DNA of 64,000 nt from Ornithinicoccus hortensis (lineage in GTDB: Bacteria > Actinomycetota > Actinomycetes > Actinomycetales > Dermatophilaceae): contig NZ_VFOP01000001.1 in assembly GCF_006716185.1 (NCBI RefSeq), positions 1,178,001 to 1,242,000 on the forward strand. The letters run 5' to 3'. The notes below the pieces were generated by a model that searched no databases, was not told the origin of the DNA, and saw nothing but the letters and a program-made list of their open reading frames with translations. Of this stretch, positions 14,553 to 25,942 are shown one piece after another; the stretch's first letter is position 1; the number at the start of each line of letters is the position of its first letter. A program made the position numbers and the translations under genes.

Positions 14553-16655
14553 GTGGCACAGGACGTTCTGACAGACCTCACGAAGGTCCGCAACATCGGC
14601 ATCATGGCGCACATCGATGCCGGCAAGACCACGACGACCGAGCGCATCCTGTTCTACACCGGCGTCAAGCACAAGATGGGCGAGACCCACGACGGTGCGT
14701 CGACGACCGACTGGATGGAGCAGGAGAAGGAGCGGGGGATCACGATCACCTCCGCGGCCGTCACCAGCTTCTGGAAGGGCTACCAGATCAACCTGATCGA
14801 CACGCCCGGGCACGTGGACTTCACCGTCGAGGTGGAGCGCAACCTGCGTGTCCTGGACGGTGCCGTGGCCGTGTTCGACGGCAAGGAAGGTGTGGAGCCG
14901 CAGTCGGAGACGGTGTGGCGCCAGGCCGACAAGTACGGCGTGCCCCGCATGTGCTTCATCAACAAGATGGACAAGATGGGCGCCGACTTCTACTTCTCGG
15001 TGCAGACCATGGTCGACCGCCTCGGCGCGACCCCGCTCGTGATGCAGCTGCCGATCGGTGCCGAGGCCGACTTCATCGGCGTCGTGGACCTGATCCGGAT
15101 GAAGGCGCTCACCTGGCACGGTGAGACCAAGCTGGGCGAGGACTACGAGCTCGAGGACATCCCGGCGGACCTGCAGGCCAAGGCCGAGCAGTACCGCAAC
15201 GAGCTGATCGAGAAGGTCGCCGAGGCCGACGAGGAACTGCTCGAGAAGTACCTGGGCGGCGAGGAGTTGACCGAGGACGAGATCAAGGCGGGCGTGCGCG
15301 CCCTGACCCTGGCCGGCGAGGTCAACCCCGTCTTCTGCGGCACGGCGTTCAAGAACAAGGGTGTCCAGCCGCTGCTGGACGCTGTCCTGGACTACCTGCC
15401 CAGCCCGATGGACGTGCCCCCGACCGAGGGTCACAAGCCGGGTGACGAGGAGGAGGTCATCACTCGTCCGGCGGACGAGACCGCGCCGTTCTCCGCGCTG
15501 GCGTTCAAGATCGCGACGCACCCGTTCTTCGGGACGCTGACCTACATCCGGGTCTACTCGGGTCAGATCAGCGCCGGCCAGCCGGTGCTCAACGCGACCA
15601 AGGGCAAGAAGGAGCGGCTGGGCAAGCTGTTCCAGATGCACGCCAACAAGGAGAACCCGGTCGATGTGGCCCACGCCGGTCACATCTACGCCGTGATCGG
15701 CCTGAAGGACACGACCACCGGTGACACGCTGAGCGACCTGAACCAGCCGATCATTCTGGAGTCGATGACCTTCCCGGAGCCGGTCATCCACGTGGCGATC
15801 GAGCCGAAGACCAAGGGCGACCAGGAGAAGCTGTCCACCGCGATCCAGAAGCTGGCGCAGGAGGACCCGACCTTCACCGTCCGTCAGGACGAGGAGACCG
15901 GCCAGACCGTCATCGGCGGGATGGGCGAGCTCCACCTGGACATCCTGGTCGACCGGATGCGCCGGGAGTTCAAGGTCGAGGCCAACGTCGGTGCGCCGCA
16001 GGTGGCCTACCGCGAGACGATCCGTCGCACGGTCGAGAAGTACGACTACACCCACAAGAAGCAGACCGGTGGTTCCGGGCAGTTCGCGAAGGTGCAGGTC
16101 ACCTTCGAGCCGCTGGACACCGCCGAGGGTGAGCTGTACGAGTTCGACAACGCGGTGACCGGTGGTCGTATCCCGCGGGAGTACATCCCCAGCGTCGACC
16201 ACGGCATCCAGGAGGCCATGCAGCTCGGCGTCCTGGCCGGCTACCCGCTGGTGGGCATCAAGGCGACCCTGGTCGATGGTGCCTACCACGACGTCGACTC
16301 CTCGGAGATGGCGTTCAAGATCGCGGGCTCGATGGTGCTCAAGGAGGCCGTCCGCAAGGCGGACCCGGTCCTGCTCGAGCCGATGATGGCCGTCGAGGTG
16401 CGTACGCCCGAGGAGTACATGGGCGACGTCATCGGCGACATCAACTCCCGCCGTGGTCAGATCCAGGCCATGGAGGACATCAGCGGCGCCAAGGTGGTTC
16501 GGGCGACCGTGCCGCTGTCGGAGATGTTCGGGTACGTTGGGGACCTCCGGTCCAAGACCCAGGGTCGCGCCAACTACACGATGCAGTTCGATTCCTACGC
16601 CGAGGTTCCCCGGAACGTCGCCGAGGAGATCATCAAGAAAATCCGTGGTGAGTGA
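14553..16655 (+). CDS. fusA: Elongation factor G
   Basis: EF-G is the GTPase that drives translocation and, with RRF, ribosome recycling. The 700-aa protein has the P-loop [13 protein letters not shown] (about residues 19-31), the switch motif DTPGHVDF, the [11 protein letters not shown]4 box, then domains II-V. It starts at a GTG after GGGAAGAG. Length and motifs are those of canonical EF-G1; no second copy is present in the window. Confidence 0.98.
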   Translation: MAQDVLTDLTKVRNIGIMAHIDAGKTTTTERILFYTGVKHKMGETHDGASTTDWMEQEKERGITITSAAVTSFWKGYQINLIDTPGHVDFTVEVERNLRVLDGAVAVFDGKEGVEPQSETVWRQADKYGVPRMCFINKMDKMGADFYFSVQTMVDRLGATPLVMQLPIGAEADFIGVVDLIRMKALTWHGETKLGEDYELEDIPADLQAKAEQYRNELIEKVAEADEELLEKYLGGEELTEDEIKAGVRALTLAGEVNPVFCGTAFKNKGVQPLLDAVLDYLPSPMDVPPTEGHKPGDEEEVITRPADETAPFSALAFKIATHPFFGTLTYIRVYSGQISAGQPVLNATKGKKERLGKLFQMHANKENPVDVAHAGHIYAVIGLKDTTTGDTLSDLNQPIILESMTFPEPVIHVAIEPKTKGDQEKLSTAIQKLAQEDPTFTVRQDEETGQTVIGGMGELHLDILVDRMRREFKVEANVGAPQVAYRETIRRTVEKYDYTHKKQTGGSGQFAKVQVTFEPLDTAEGELYEFDNAVTGGRIPREYIPSVDHGIQEAMQLGVLAGYPLVGIKATLVDGAYHDVDSSEMAFKIAGSMVLKEAVRKADPVLLEPMMAVEVRTPEEYMGDVIGDINSRRGQIQAMEDISGAKVVRATVPLSEMFGYVGDLRSKTQGRANYTMQFDSYAEVPRNVAEEIIKKIRGE

Positions 16656-16760
16656 GCGTTAGACTCTCTCCCTGCGGTACGAAGCAGACCAACATCCACC
16701 AGACATCGTCACGTCCAAAGCCAGTGACGATACGCACAACCAGTCCTGAGGAGGACCCCA

Positions 16761-17957
<1,197 letters not shown>

Positions 17958-18000
17958 TCTGAGCCCCCTCGGGGGCGACCCGGAGCGACCACGCTCTGCA

Positions 18001-18035
18001 CGAAGGGCCCGGACCACTACGGTCCGGGCCCTTCG
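18001..18035. terminator. Intrinsic terminator after tuf
   Basis: A perfect 15-bp stem (18001-18015 with 18021-18035) with an ACTAC loop. A smaller GCCCCC/GGGGGC hairpin precedes it at 17963-17976. The right arm of the large hairpin is the beginning of the tandem repeat at 18021. Confidence 0.85.
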
Positions 18036-18289
18036 CCGTCCCCTGAGGGTCGCCGTCGCCCTGCAGGATTATCGGGTTACCCGAGAATCCTGTGCTTCGT
18101 AGGAGAAGCTTCCCGGTCGATAGCGCCAGGTTCCGGGGTGAAGCTCCTGCCGGAGGGCGTAGTGGGGTCCGGGCCGTGGCCGTCGCCTGAGGGTCGCCGT
18201 CGCACTGCAGGATTATCGGGTTACCCGAGAATCCTGTGCTTCGTAGGAGAAGCTTCCCGGTCGAAAGCGCCAGGTTCCGGGGTGAAGCT
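18021..18289. repeat. Two tandem copies of a ~145-bp structured repeat
   Basis: Copy 1 (18021-18145) and copy 2 (18166-18289) run in the same direction. Their last 104 nt (18042-18145 and 18186-18289) differ at only two or three positions. Each copy contains an imperfect palindrome (AGGATTATCGGGT then ACCCGAGAATCCT, one mismatch per arm) and a second possible hairpin between AGCTTCCCGG and CCGGGGTGAAGCT. No convincing gene is present, although translating the minus strand gives a repeated peptide. The gap 17958-18454 is otherwise empty apart from the tuf terminators. Confidence 0.9.
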
Positions 18290-18454
18290 GCGTCCTGAGA
18301 CCGTCGGGGAGGTCCGGGCACGACAGGGGGGACCGGCGTGGACCCAGCGCTGCCGCGCGCCCTTCGTATGCCGACAGCTGGCTCCAGCGGATCCGCGGCG
18401 GTGATCTCGGGTCGGGACAGCAGCGGTGCGGGCGGCCAGCCGACCCGTGACCGC

Positions 18455-19012
18455 TCAGGGGACCAGGTCCGGGTCCGGCCCGCCGGGGTTACAGGCGGCC
18501 AGCGCCATCGCGGACTCCGACACCACCGGGCGCCAGGGCTCAATGTGCCACACGTCCTTGAACGGGGCGAACCGGACGTGACACAGGTGCTGGTCCCGCA
18601 TGCCGGGGGAGTCGGCATCGGGGACGGCGTCCAGCAGGTCGGACCACCCGGCGTCCGGACCGGCCAGGGAGCGACAGTCCCGCAGCTCCTGGGTGGGCAC
18701 GATCTCCAGCGAGCTCTGGCCGTCGACCTCGATCCACGTGGCCGAGTCGATCAGGTCGCTCGCCTCGGTGCAGCCGCCCGCCGTCGTGTCGCTGGCGTCC
18801 TCCGGGGCCGAGCCGCTCGGCGCGGTCGAGGTGGCGGCACCGTCCGGGGCGGTCGAGGTGGCGGCGGCGTCCGGGGCGCTGCCGGTGCCAGGTGACGGAT
18901 CCGGACCGGCAGCGGAGCAGCCGGCAAGGACGGCGGCGGACAAACCAAGCACGAGCAGCGGCGGACACTGCCGCCGCCCGCGGGCGTTCCCCATCCGTCG
19001 CATGAGCGCCAT
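18455..19012 (-). CDS. Putative lipoprotein of unknown function
   Basis: A 185-aa exported protein. The N-terminus has basic residues, a hydrophobic stretch (LLVLGLSAAVLAG) and a lipobox ending at Cys32, so it should be lipid-anchored on the outer face of the membrane. A low-complexity Ala/Ser/Thr/Pro linker (about 33-77) has internal repeats of the form APDGAATSTAP. The C-terminal domain (about 78-185) has several Cys residues (CTEA, RDCRS, LCHVRF, AACN) that may form disulfides. I do not recognise this domain. Met4 and Met7 are alternative starts. The gene is isolated between the tandem repeats and the S10 operon. Confidence 0.7.
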   Translation of the reverse strand: MALMRRMGNARGRRQCPPLLVLGLSAAVLAGCSAAGPDPSPGTGSAPDAAATSTAPDGAATSTAPSGSAPEDASDTTAGGCTEASDLIDSATWIEVDGQSSLEIVPTQELRDCRSLAGPDAGWSDLLDAVPDADSPGMRDQHLCHVRFAPFKDVWHIEPWRPVVSESAMALAACNPGGPDPDLVP

Positions 19013-19079
19013 TGTGCCGCCGCCGAGCCGGGAGATCGGGCAGGGTGGGGCGGATCACACGATGGGGGACCGCCCGGAT

Positions 19080-19358
19080 TTGGGTAGGTCGCCCCCGGCG
19101 TGGCACTATAGACAGGTTGCTTGACGCGCGGTGCTGACCCATGTCGGCGCCGCCAGCCATCTGGAACGGCCGGATCTCACCCGGACGGGCGGTGGCAGCG
19201 CAAGCCCCGACGGTTGACCGTCGGGCTCGGACATCACGCCCCAGCGGTTTCGATCACGGGTGCGTGCCTGCGGACAGGGCGACACGCCCGACCGCGGGGG
19301 TCGGGCTCGAGGGAGGCCGGCACCCGAAGTTGAACGACGAGAGAGAGTCAGACAAGCG
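19080..19358 (+). promoter_or_regulatory. Promoter region and structured leader of the S10 operon
   Basis: A candidate promoter is TTGGGT (19080-19085) with CACTATAGA (-10 region 19104-19112). The leader of about 240 nt has two hairpins: a 9-bp stem at 19206-19225 and an 8-bp stem at 19286-19306. Feedback control by L4 through the S10 leader is known from E. coli. Whether this leader is regulated by the unusual extended L4 encoded here is open. Confidence 0.45.
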
Positions 19359-19667
19359 ATGGCGGGACAGAAGATCCGCATCCGGCTGAAGTCGTATGAC
19401 CACGAGGTCATCGACAGCTCGGCGCGCAAGATTGTCGACACGGTGACCCGTGCCGGCGCGACCGTGGTCGGCCCGGTGCCGTTGCCGACGGAGAAGAATG
19501 TCTTCTGCGTCATCCGGTCGCCCCACAAGTACAAGGACAGCCGCGAGCACTTCGAGATGCGCACCCACAAGCGCCTCATCGACATCGTCGACCCGACCCC
19601 CAAGGCGGTCGACTCGTTGATGCGTCTCGACCTGCCGGCTGACGTCAACATCGAGATCAAGCTCTAA
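19359..19667 (+). CDS. rpsJ: 30S ribosomal protein S10
   Basis: S10 is a 30S head protein that also acts in antitermination as NusE. It is 102 aa. The [19 protein letters not shown] start is the standard N-terminus; I chose the ATG at 19359 on this basis, with a GAGAGAG upstream. The long flexible loop and the [20 protein letters not shown] segment are intact. It is the first gene of the S10-spc cluster; rplC follows after 11 nt. Confidence 0.98.
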   Translation: MAGQKIRIRLKSYDHEVIDSSARKIVDTVTRAGATVVGPVPLPTEKNVFCVIRSPHKYKDSREHFEMRTHKRLIDIVDPTPKAVDSLMRLDLPADVNIEIKL

Positions 19668-19678
19668 GGGCACCAGCA

Positions 19679-20332
19679 ATGACTGCTACTACTGAACGCA
19701 GCGTCAAGGGCGTCCTCGGCGAGAAGCTCGGCATGACCCAGGTCTGGGATGCCGACAACCGCCTGGTCCCCGTGACCGTGATCAAGGCCGGCCCGTGCGT
19801 CGTCACCCAGGTGCGCGCCGAGGCGGACGGCTACAACGCGATCCAGATCGCCTTCGGCGCGATCGACCCGCGCAAGGTCAACAAGCCGATGAAGGGCCAC
19901 TTCGACAAGGCCGGGGTCACCCCGCGCCGTCACCTCGTCGAGGTGCGCACCAGCGACGCGGGCGAGTATGCCGTGGGCCAGGAGCTCACCGCCGAGACCT
20001 TCGAGGGTGGCCAGACGGTCGACGTGACCGGCACCAGCAAGGGCAAGGGCTTCGCCGGCGTCATGAAGCGTCACGGCTTCCACGGCGTCAGCTCCTCCCA
20101 CGGTGCGCACCGCAACCACCGCAAGCCCGGTTCGATCGGCGGGGCCTCCACCCCGGGTCGGGTCTTCAAGGGCATGCGGATGGCCGGACGCATGGGCGGC
20201 GTGCGCCACACCACCCAGAACCTGACGATCCACGCCGTGGACGCTGACAAGGGCCTGCTGCTGATCAAGGGCGCCGTTCCCGGCCCCCGTGGCAGCGTCG
20301 TCCTGGTCCGCACGGCGGCGAAGGGGGCCTGA
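19679..20332 (+). CDS. rplC: 50S ribosomal protein L3
   Basis: L3 is an early 50S assembly protein whose internal loop reaches the peptidyl transferase centre. The 217-aa protein has a short extra N-terminus (MTATTERS) before the usual [16 protein letters not shown], and the conserved loop around [20 protein letters not shown]. The conserved [13 protein letters not shown] tail is present. The rplD start lies 4 nt after its stop. Confidence 0.98.
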   Translation: MTATTERSVKGVLGEKLGMTQVWDADNRLVPVTVIKAGPCVVTQVRAEADGYNAIQIAFGAIDPRKVNKPMKGHFDKAGVTPRRHLVEVRTSDAGEYAVGQELTAETFEGGQTVDVTGTSKGKGFAGVMKRHGFHGVSSSHGAHRNHRKPGSIGGASTPGRVFKGMRMAGRMGGVRHTTQNLTIHAVDADKGLLLIKGAVPGPRGSVVLVRTAAKGA

Positions 20333-20336
20333 CGTC

Positions 20337-21329
20337 ATGACGACGATCACCATCAACACCCCGACCGGCGGGAGCGCCGGCACCGTGGAGCTGCCCGCCG
20401 AGCTGTTCGACGTGCAGACCAACGTGCCGCTGATCCACCAGGTCGTCGTGGCCCAGCTGGCGGCCGCCCGTCAGGGCACGCACGCCACCAAGACCCGCGG
20501 CGAGGTCCGCGGCGGTGGGCGCAAGCCGTACCGCCAGAAGGGCACCGGCCGCGCCCGCCAGGGTTCGGTCCGCGCGCCGCAGTTCGCCGGCGGTGGCACC
20601 GTCCACGGCCCGCAGCCGCGCGACTACGCCCAGCGCACGCCCAAGAAGATGAAGGCCGCCGCCCTGCGCGGTGCCCTGTCCGACCGGGCCCGCAACGGCC
20701 GGATCCACGTGCTGTCCTCCGTGGTCGAGGGCGACGCCCCGTCCACCAAGACCGCCTGGACCGCGCTGTCCGCGCTCACCGAGCGGCCGAACCTGCTGGT
20801 CGTGGTCGACCGTGCGGACGAGGTCTCGCTGAAGAGCCTGCGGAACCTGAGCGACGTGCACGTGCTGTTCGTCGACCAGCTCAACACCTACGACGTGCTC
20901 TGCGCCGACGACGTGGTCTTCACCCAGTCCGCGCTGAGCGCCTTCATCGAGGGCCGCGCCAAGGCGCCGGCCGCCGCCGAGGCGCCCGCCGCCGAGGTGC
21001 AGGTCGAGACCGCCGAGGTCGAGGCCGCCCCCGAGGCGCAGCAGGAGGCCCCGCAGGTCGAGGCGACCGACGGTGGCTTCGGTGCGGACTCCGCGCCGGC
21101 GACCGAGGACGGTTCGGCCCCCGAGGGCTTCACCGTCAAGGGCAACAAGGACTCGATGAAGTACCACGTCGAGGGGTCCCGCTGGTACGACGCGACCGAG
21201 GCCGAGGTGTGGTTCCGCACCGCCGAGGCTGCCGCGGCCGCCGGCTTCGAGCCCGCGGGTGGCGCTGCCGCCCAGGGCGCGGACACCGGTGCCGAGCTGG
21301 GCACCGCCACCGAGGAGGACGCCAAGTGA
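20337..21329 (+). CDS. rplD: 50S ribosomal protein L4 with extra C-terminal domain
   Basis: L4 sits on the 50S surface and sends a loop into the peptide exit tunnel; in E. coli it also represses the S10 operon. The core (about 1-210) is normal, with the tunnel loop [20 protein letters not shown] and the ending [14 protein letters not shown]. At 330 aa it is about 110-120 residues longer than usual. An Ala/Glu-rich linker (about 211-258) leads to a compact domain at about 259-307 ([33 protein letters not shown]) and an acidic tail. L17 in this window has nearly the same extension. The domain resembles the small motif called 'sunset domain' in some databases, found at the C-terminus of nucleases and other secreted proteins (from memory). 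Confidence 0.95.
   Translation: MTTITINTPTGGSAGTVELPAELFDVQTNVPLIHQVVVAQLAAARQGTHATKTRGEVRGGGRKPYRQKGTGRARQGSVRAPQFAGGGTVHGPQPRDYAQRTPKKMKAAALRGALSDRARNGRIHVLSSVVEGDAPSTKTAWTALSALTERPNLLVVVDRADEVSLKSLRNLSDVHVLFVDQLNTYDVLCADDVVFTQSALSAFIEGRAKAPAAAEAPAAEVQVETAEVEAAPEAQQEAPQVEATDGGFGADSAPATEDGSAPEGFTVKGNKDSMKYHVEGSRWYDATEAEVWFRTAEAAAAAGFEPAGGAAAQGADTGAELGTATEEDAK
21111..21257 (+). other. Segment encoding the extra C-terminal domain of L4
   Basis: This segment encodes the 49-residue appended domain (L4 residues 259-307). It is 46/49 identical to the segment at 36564-36710 in rplQ, with a 62-nt run (21114-21175) identical in DNA. The flanking linker and tail are also shared. Confidence 0.9.
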
Positions 21330-21640
21330 GCACCGAGATCAACGCAGCCCAGACCACGAAGGACCCGCGCGACGTGCTGATCGCACCCGTCGTGTCCGAG
21401 AAGTCGTACGCGCTGCTGGACCAGGGCAAGTACACCTTCCTGGTGGACCCCCGTTGCAACAAGACGGAGATCAAGAAGGCCGTGGAGGACATCTTCGGCG
21501 TCAAGGTCTCGTCGGTCCACACGATGAACCGCAAGGGCAAGGCGCGCCGCACCCGCTTCGGGGTCGGCAAGCGCAAGGACACCAAGCGCGCCATCGTGAC
21601 TCTCCGCGAAGGCAGCATCGACATCTTCGGCACCCTCTGA
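21326..21640 (+). CDS. rplW: 50S ribosomal protein L23
   Basis: L23 is at the exit-tunnel mouth and is the docking site for trigger factor and SRP. The protein is 104 aa, starting at a GTG that overlaps the rplD stop (GTGA), so it is translationally coupled to the extended L4. The [20 protein letters not shown] motif and the [20 protein letters not shown] loop are typical. The first 14 residues ([14 protein letters not shown]) are a short extra N-terminus. Confidence 0.97.
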   Translation: MSTEINAAQTTKDPRDVLIAPVVSEKSYALLDQGKYTFLVDPRCNKTEIKKAVEDIFGVKVSSVHTMNRKGKARRTRFGVGKRKDTKRAIVTLREGSIDIFGTL

Positions 21641-21677
21641 GCCGGTAGTCGAGACTTAAGAACCGAGGAATACCTAC

Positions 21678-22514
<837 letters not shown>

Positions 22515-22531
22515 GTAGGAGCAGATAGACG

Positions 22532-22813
22532 ATGCCTCGCAGTCTGAAGAAGGGTCCCTTCGTGGACGACCACCTAGTCAAGAAGGTGGATGCGCAGAAC
22601 GAAGCCGGCACCAAGACCGTCATCAAGACCTGGTCCCGCCGGTCGATGATCACCCCCGACATGCTCGGCCACACGTTGGCCGTGCACGACGGCCGCAAGC
22701 ACGTCCCGGTCTTCGTGACCGAGTCGATGGTCGGCCACAAGCTGGGTGAGTTTGCTCCGACCCGGACCTTCAAGGGTCACGAGAAGGACGACCGGAAGGC
22801 ACGTCGCCGCTGA
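22532..22813 (+). CDS. rpsS: 30S ribosomal protein S19
   Basis: S19 is a 30S head protein that forms a complex with S13 and contacts the A-site finger. It is 93 aa with the typical [20 protein letters not shown] start and the [16 protein letters not shown] ending, followed by a basic tail. The start is preceded by GAGTAGGAGCAG. Neighbours and spacing are as in other actinobacterial S10 operons. Confidence 0.98.
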   Translation: MPRSLKKGPFVDDHLVKKVDAQNEAGTKTVIKTWSRRSMITPDMLGHTLAVHDGRKHVPVFVTESMVGHKLGEFAPTRTFKGHEKDDRKARRR

Positions 22814-22869
22814 CCGCGGCGACTTCGGACCGGACAACGATGAGTACGAACGAAAGCAAAGGGACAGCG

Positions 22870-23241
22870 ATGGAAGCCAAGGCGCAGGCGCGGTTCGTCC
22901 GTGTCACGCCCCAGAAGGCCCGCCGCGTCGTGGACCTGATCCGTGGCAAGCAGGCCGAGGAGGCCAAGGCGATGCTGCAGTTCGCCCCCCAGTCGGCCAG
23001 CGAGCCGATCCTGAAGGTGCTGAACAGCGCGATCGCGAACGCCCGGTTCCAGGCCGACCAGACCGCGACCGCCTTCGACGAGCGTCAGCTCGTGGTCAAG
23101 GCCGCGTTCGTGGACGAGGGGCCGACCATGAAGCGGTTCCGTCCGCGGGCGCAGGGTCGGGCGAGCCGGATCCTCAAGCGCACCAGTCACATCACCGTGC
23201 TGGTCGGACAGACCGAGCAGGTCAAGGGAGGTGCCCGCTGA
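22870..23241 (+). CDS. rplV: 50S ribosomal protein L22
   Basis: L22 has a beta-hairpin that lines the exit tunnel and takes part in macrolide and stalling-peptide sensing. I start it at the ATG at 22870 ([19 protein letters not shown]), which matches the usual actinobacterial N-terminus and gives 123 aa. An in-frame ATG at 22840 would add ten residues and is possible. The tunnel loop [20 protein letters not shown] looks wild-type. The stop overlaps the rpsC start (TGATG). Confidence 0.95.
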   Translation: MEAKAQARFVRVTPQKARRVVDLIRGKQAEEAKAMLQFAPQSASEPILKVLNSAIANARFQADQTATAFDERQLVVKAAFVDEGPTMKRFRPRAQGRASRILKRTSHITVLVGQTEQVKGGAR

Positions 23242-24086
23242 TGGGGCAGAAGATCAACCCGTACGGCTACCGCCTGGGCATTACCACCGACCACGTGAGC
23301 CGCTGGTTCGCCGACTCCACCAAGGAGGGTCAGCGTTACCGCGACTACGTCAAGGAAGACGTGGCGATCCGCGAGCTGATGTCGACCGGCATGGACCGGG
23401 CCGGCATCTCCAAGGTCGAGATCGAGCGCACCCGCGACCGGGTCCGCGTCGACATCCACACCGCCCGGCCGGGCATCGTCATCGGCCGCCGCGGCGCGGA
23501 GGCCGACCGCATCCGCGGTGAGCTGGAGAAGCTCACCGGCAAGCAGGTGCAGCTGAACATCCTCGAGGTAAAGAACCCCGAGGTCGACGCCCAGCTCGTC
23601 GCCCAGGGCATCGCCGAGCAGCTCGCTGCCCGCGTGACCTTCCGCCGGGCGATGCGCAAGGGTATGCAGACCGCGCTGCGGGCCGGTGCCAAGGGCATCC
23701 GGATCCAGTGCTCCGGTCGTCTCGGCGGCGCCGAGATGTCGCGCTCGGAGTTCTACCGCGAGGGTCGGGTGCCGCTGCACACGCTCCGCGCGAACATCGA
23801 CTACGGCTTCTACGAGGCCCGCACCACCTTCGGCCGGATCGGCGTCAAGGTGTGGATCTACAAGGGTGACCTGACCGCCAAGGAGCTCGCCCGCGAGCAG
23901 GCCGCGGCCCCGTCGCGCCCGGGTCGTCCCCGCCGGGACGGCGACCGCCCGAACCGTGGCCGCCGCGGTGAGCGTGGCGACCGTCGTGGTGGCGAGCGCA
24001 GCGACGCCCAGCAGCCGACCGCGGCAGCCCCGGAGGCCCCGGCCGCCGAGGCCACCCCGGCCAGCAGTGAGGGAGAGCAGTCCTGA
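23241..24086 (+). CDS. rpsC: 30S ribosomal protein S3 with long C-terminal tail
   Basis: S3 forms the mRNA entry tunnel with S4 and S5. The 281-aa protein starts [20 protein letters not shown] and has the KH-type RNA-binding motif ([20 protein letters not shown]) and the C-terminal S3 domain up to about residue 215. It then carries an Arg/Gly-rich segment ([20 protein letters not shown]) and a Pro/Ala/Glu tail, longer than E. coli S3 (233 aa) and probably disordered. Open frame upstream of 23241 overlaps rplV and is not coding. The stop overlaps the rplP start (TGATG). Confidence 0.97.
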   Translation: MGQKINPYGYRLGITTDHVSRWFADSTKEGQRYRDYVKEDVAIRELMSTGMDRAGISKVEIERTRDRVRVDIHTARPGIVIGRRGAEADRIRGELEKLTGKQVQLNILEVKNPEVDAQLVAQGIAEQLAARVTFRRAMRKGMQTALRAGAKGIRIQCSGRLGGAEMSRSEFYREGRVPLHTLRANIDYGFYEARTTFGRIGVKVWIYKGDLTAKELAREQAAAPSRPGRPRRDGDRPNRGRRGERGDRRGGERSDAQQPTAAAPEAPAAEATPASSEGEQS

Positions 24087-24505
24087 TGTTGATTCCCCGT
24101 CGAGTCAAGCACCGCAAGCAGCACCACCCGAAGCGGACCGGTGTTGCCAAGGGTGGGACCGCGATCGCGTTCGGTGACTACGGCATCCAGGCCCTGGAGC
24201 CCGCCTACGTCACGAACCGGCAGATCGAGTCCGCCCGTATCGCGATGACCCGTTACATCAAGCGTGGCGGAAAGGTCTGGATCAACATCTACCCGGACCG
24301 CCCGCTGACCAAGAAGCCGGCCGAGACCCGGATGGGTTCCGGTAAGGGCTCGCCCGAGTGGTGGGTCGCCAACGTGAAGCCGGGCCGTGTCATGTTCGAG
24401 CTCTCCGGAGTCACCGAGGAGACGGCCCGCGAGGCGATGCGCCTGGCGATGCACAAGTTGCCGATGAAGTGCCGCTTCGTCGCGCGTGAAGGTGGTGACA
24501 ACTGA
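24086..24505 (+). CDS. rplP: 50S ribosomal protein L16
   Basis: L16 organises the A-site tRNA corridor of the 50S subunit. It is 139 aa, normal length, with [17 protein letters not shown] at the start and the conserved [20 protein letters not shown] loop carrying the arginine that is hydroxylated in some bacteria. It is coupled by TGATG overlaps to rpsC upstream and to rpmC downstream. Confidence 0.98.
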   Translation: MLIPRRVKHRKQHHPKRTGVAKGGTAIAFGDYGIQALEPAYVTNRQIESARIAMTRYIKRGGKVWINIYPDRPLTKKPAETRMGSGKGSPEWWVANVKPGRVMFELSGVTEETAREAMRLAMHKLPMKCRFVAREGGDN

Positions 24506-24780
24506 TGGCTTTCGGGAGCAAGAACCTGACGCCCGAGCAGCTGCGTGGTCTCGAGGACGAGCCGCTGGCGGACGCCCTGGCCGAGGCCAAGAAGGAGCTG
24601 TTCAACCTGCGCTTCCAGACGGCCACCGGCCAGCTGGAGAGCCACGGCCGGCTCCGTGCGGTCCGCAAGGACATCGCCCGGATCTACACCGAGATGCGGG
24701 AGCGCGAGCTCGGCATCGGTCGGGACGCGGCCGAGCAGGCTGAAGACACGAACGACACCACGACCGAGAAGGTTGGCTGA
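24505..24780 (+). CDS. rpmC: 50S ribosomal protein L29
   Basis: L29 lies at the exit-tunnel opening next to L23. The 91-aa protein has the two-helix core with [17 protein letters not shown] and [14 protein letters not shown]. The C-terminus is extended by a hydrophilic tail ([19 protein letters not shown]), so it is longer than the usual 63-75 residues. The start overlaps the rplP stop by one base, and rpsQ begins 2 nt after its own stop. Confidence 0.97.
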   Translation: MAFGSKNLTPEQLRGLEDEPLADALAEAKKELFNLRFQTATGQLESHGRLRAVRKDIARIYTEMRERELGIGRDAAEQAEDTNDTTTEKVG

Positions 24781-24782
24781 CT

Positions 24783-25091
24783 ATGAGCGAGACTTCGCAG
24801 CCCGCTGAGGCGACTGCCGCCGCGCAGACCGACGCCACCACCCGCAACTACCGCAAGCTCCGCCAGGGGTACGTGGTGAGCGACAAGATGGACAAGACCG
24901 TCGTGGTGCTCGTCGAGGACCGGGTCAAGCACGCCCTGTACGGCAAGGTCCTGCGGCGAAGCACCCGGGTCAAGGCGCACGACGAGGCCAACGCGGCCGG
25001 CGTGGGCGACCTGGTGCAGATCATGGAGACCCGCCCGCTCAGCGCGACCAAGCGCTGGCGCGTGGTGGAGATCCTGGAGAAGGCCAAGTAG
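24783..25091 (+). CDS. rpsQ: 30S ribosomal protein S17
   Basis: S17 is an early-binding OB-fold protein of the 30S body. The product is 102 aa. The OB core begins at [19 protein letters not shown] (about residue 22), preceded by an Ala/Thr-rich extension of about 20 residues. The typical core motifs [20 protein letters not shown] and [19 protein letters not shown] follow. It is the last gene before a 118-nt gap to rplN, which contains a small GC hairpin near 25098-25118 but no clear terminator. Confidence 0.97.
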   Translation: MSETSQPAEATAAAQTDATTRNYRKLRQGYVVSDKMDKTVVVLVEDRVKHALYGKVLRRSTRVKAHDEANAAGVGDLVQIMETRPLSATKRWRVVEILEKAK

Positions 25092-25209
25092 TTCCTCCCG
25101 GGGGCCCTGCGTCCCCGGCGAGGCCGACACCTAATCATCCACAACGTTCGGCAAGGCTCACCTGGCGCGGGAGCGTCACGAGAACCAGCACGACGAAGGA
25201 GTTCGAGAA

Positions 25210-25578
25210 GTGATCCAGCAGGAGTCGCGACTGCGCGTCGCGGACAACACCGGTGCGAAGGAGATCCTCTGCATCCGCGTGCTCGGTGGCTCCGGCCGCC
25301 GTTACGCGGGCATCGGTGACACCATCGTGGCGACCGTCAAGGACGCCATCCCCGGCGGCAACGTCAAGAAGGGTGACGTCGTCAAGGCGGTCATCGTGCG
25401 TACCCGCAAGGAGCGGCGCCGTCCCGACGGCAGCTACATCCGCTTCGACGAGAACGCTGCGGTGATCCTCAAGGCCGACGGCGACCCCCGTGGCACCCGC
25501 ATCTTCGGCCCGGTGGGCCGCGAGCTGCGTGACAAGAAGTACATGAAGATCGTGTCCCTCGCTCCCGAGGTGATCTGA
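25210..25578 (+). CDS. rplN: 50S ribosomal protein L14
   Basis: L14 is at the subunit interface, contacting 16S helix 14 and the binding site of RsfS. The 122-aa protein is the standard length and starts with [20 protein letters not shown] at a GTG that has GAAGGAG upstream. The conserved [17 protein letters not shown] and [23 protein letters not shown] motifs are intact. rplX begins one base after the stop. Confidence 0.98.
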   Translation: MIQQESRLRVADNTGAKEILCIRVLGGSGRRYAGIGDTIVATVKDAIPGGNVKKGDVVKAVIVRTRKERRRPDGSYIRFDENAAVILKADGDPRGTRIFGPVGRELRDKKYMKIVSLAPEVI

Positions 25579-25579
25579 G

Positions 25580-25942
25580 ATGGCGAAGATGAAGATCAAG
25601 AAGAACGACCTGGTCCAGGTGATCAGCGGCCGCAAGCAGGACAAGGGCGGCGACCGGGGCAAGCAGGGTCGTGTCATCGCGGTCTACCCCGAGACCAACC
25701 GCGTGCTGGTCGAGGGTGTCAACCGGGTCACCAAGCACACCAAGGCCGGTAGCAGCCAGGGCATGAGCTCCGGCGGCATCCAGGTCATGGAGGCCCCCAT
25801 CCACGTGAGCAACGTCGCGCTGGTGGACCCGGAGACCAAGTCGCCGACCCGCATCCGCACCCGTCTGGAGCAGGTCGACCGGGACGGCAAGACCAAGACG
25901 CAGCGCACCCGCGTTTCGGTGCGTTCGGGTAAGGACCTCTGA
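25580..25942 (+). CDS. rplX: 50S ribosomal protein L24
   Basis: L24 is an assembly initiator of the 50S subunit located near the tunnel exit. The 120-aa product has the KOW motif ([20 protein letters not shown]) and the conserved [11 protein letters not shown] and [18 protein letters not shown] segments. It is coupled to rplN (one-base gap) and to rplE (TGATG overlap). Confidence 0.98.
   Translation: MAKMKIKKNDLVQVISGRKQDKGGDRGKQGRVIAVYPETNRVLVEGVNRVTKHTKAGSSQGMSSGGIQVMEAPIHVSNVALVDPETKSPTRIRTRLEQVDRDGKTKTQRTRVSVRSGKDL

Noticed and set aside
18021-18289. Possible CRISPR array
   Set aside because: There are only two long direct copies with a spacer of about 20 nt, and no cas gene is present. 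The unit is far longer than a CRISPR repeat.
22746-23240. Long upstream extension of the rpsC frame
   Set aside because: It lies entirely on rpsS/rplV and matches nothing; the [11 protein letters not shown] start at 23241 is universal for S3.
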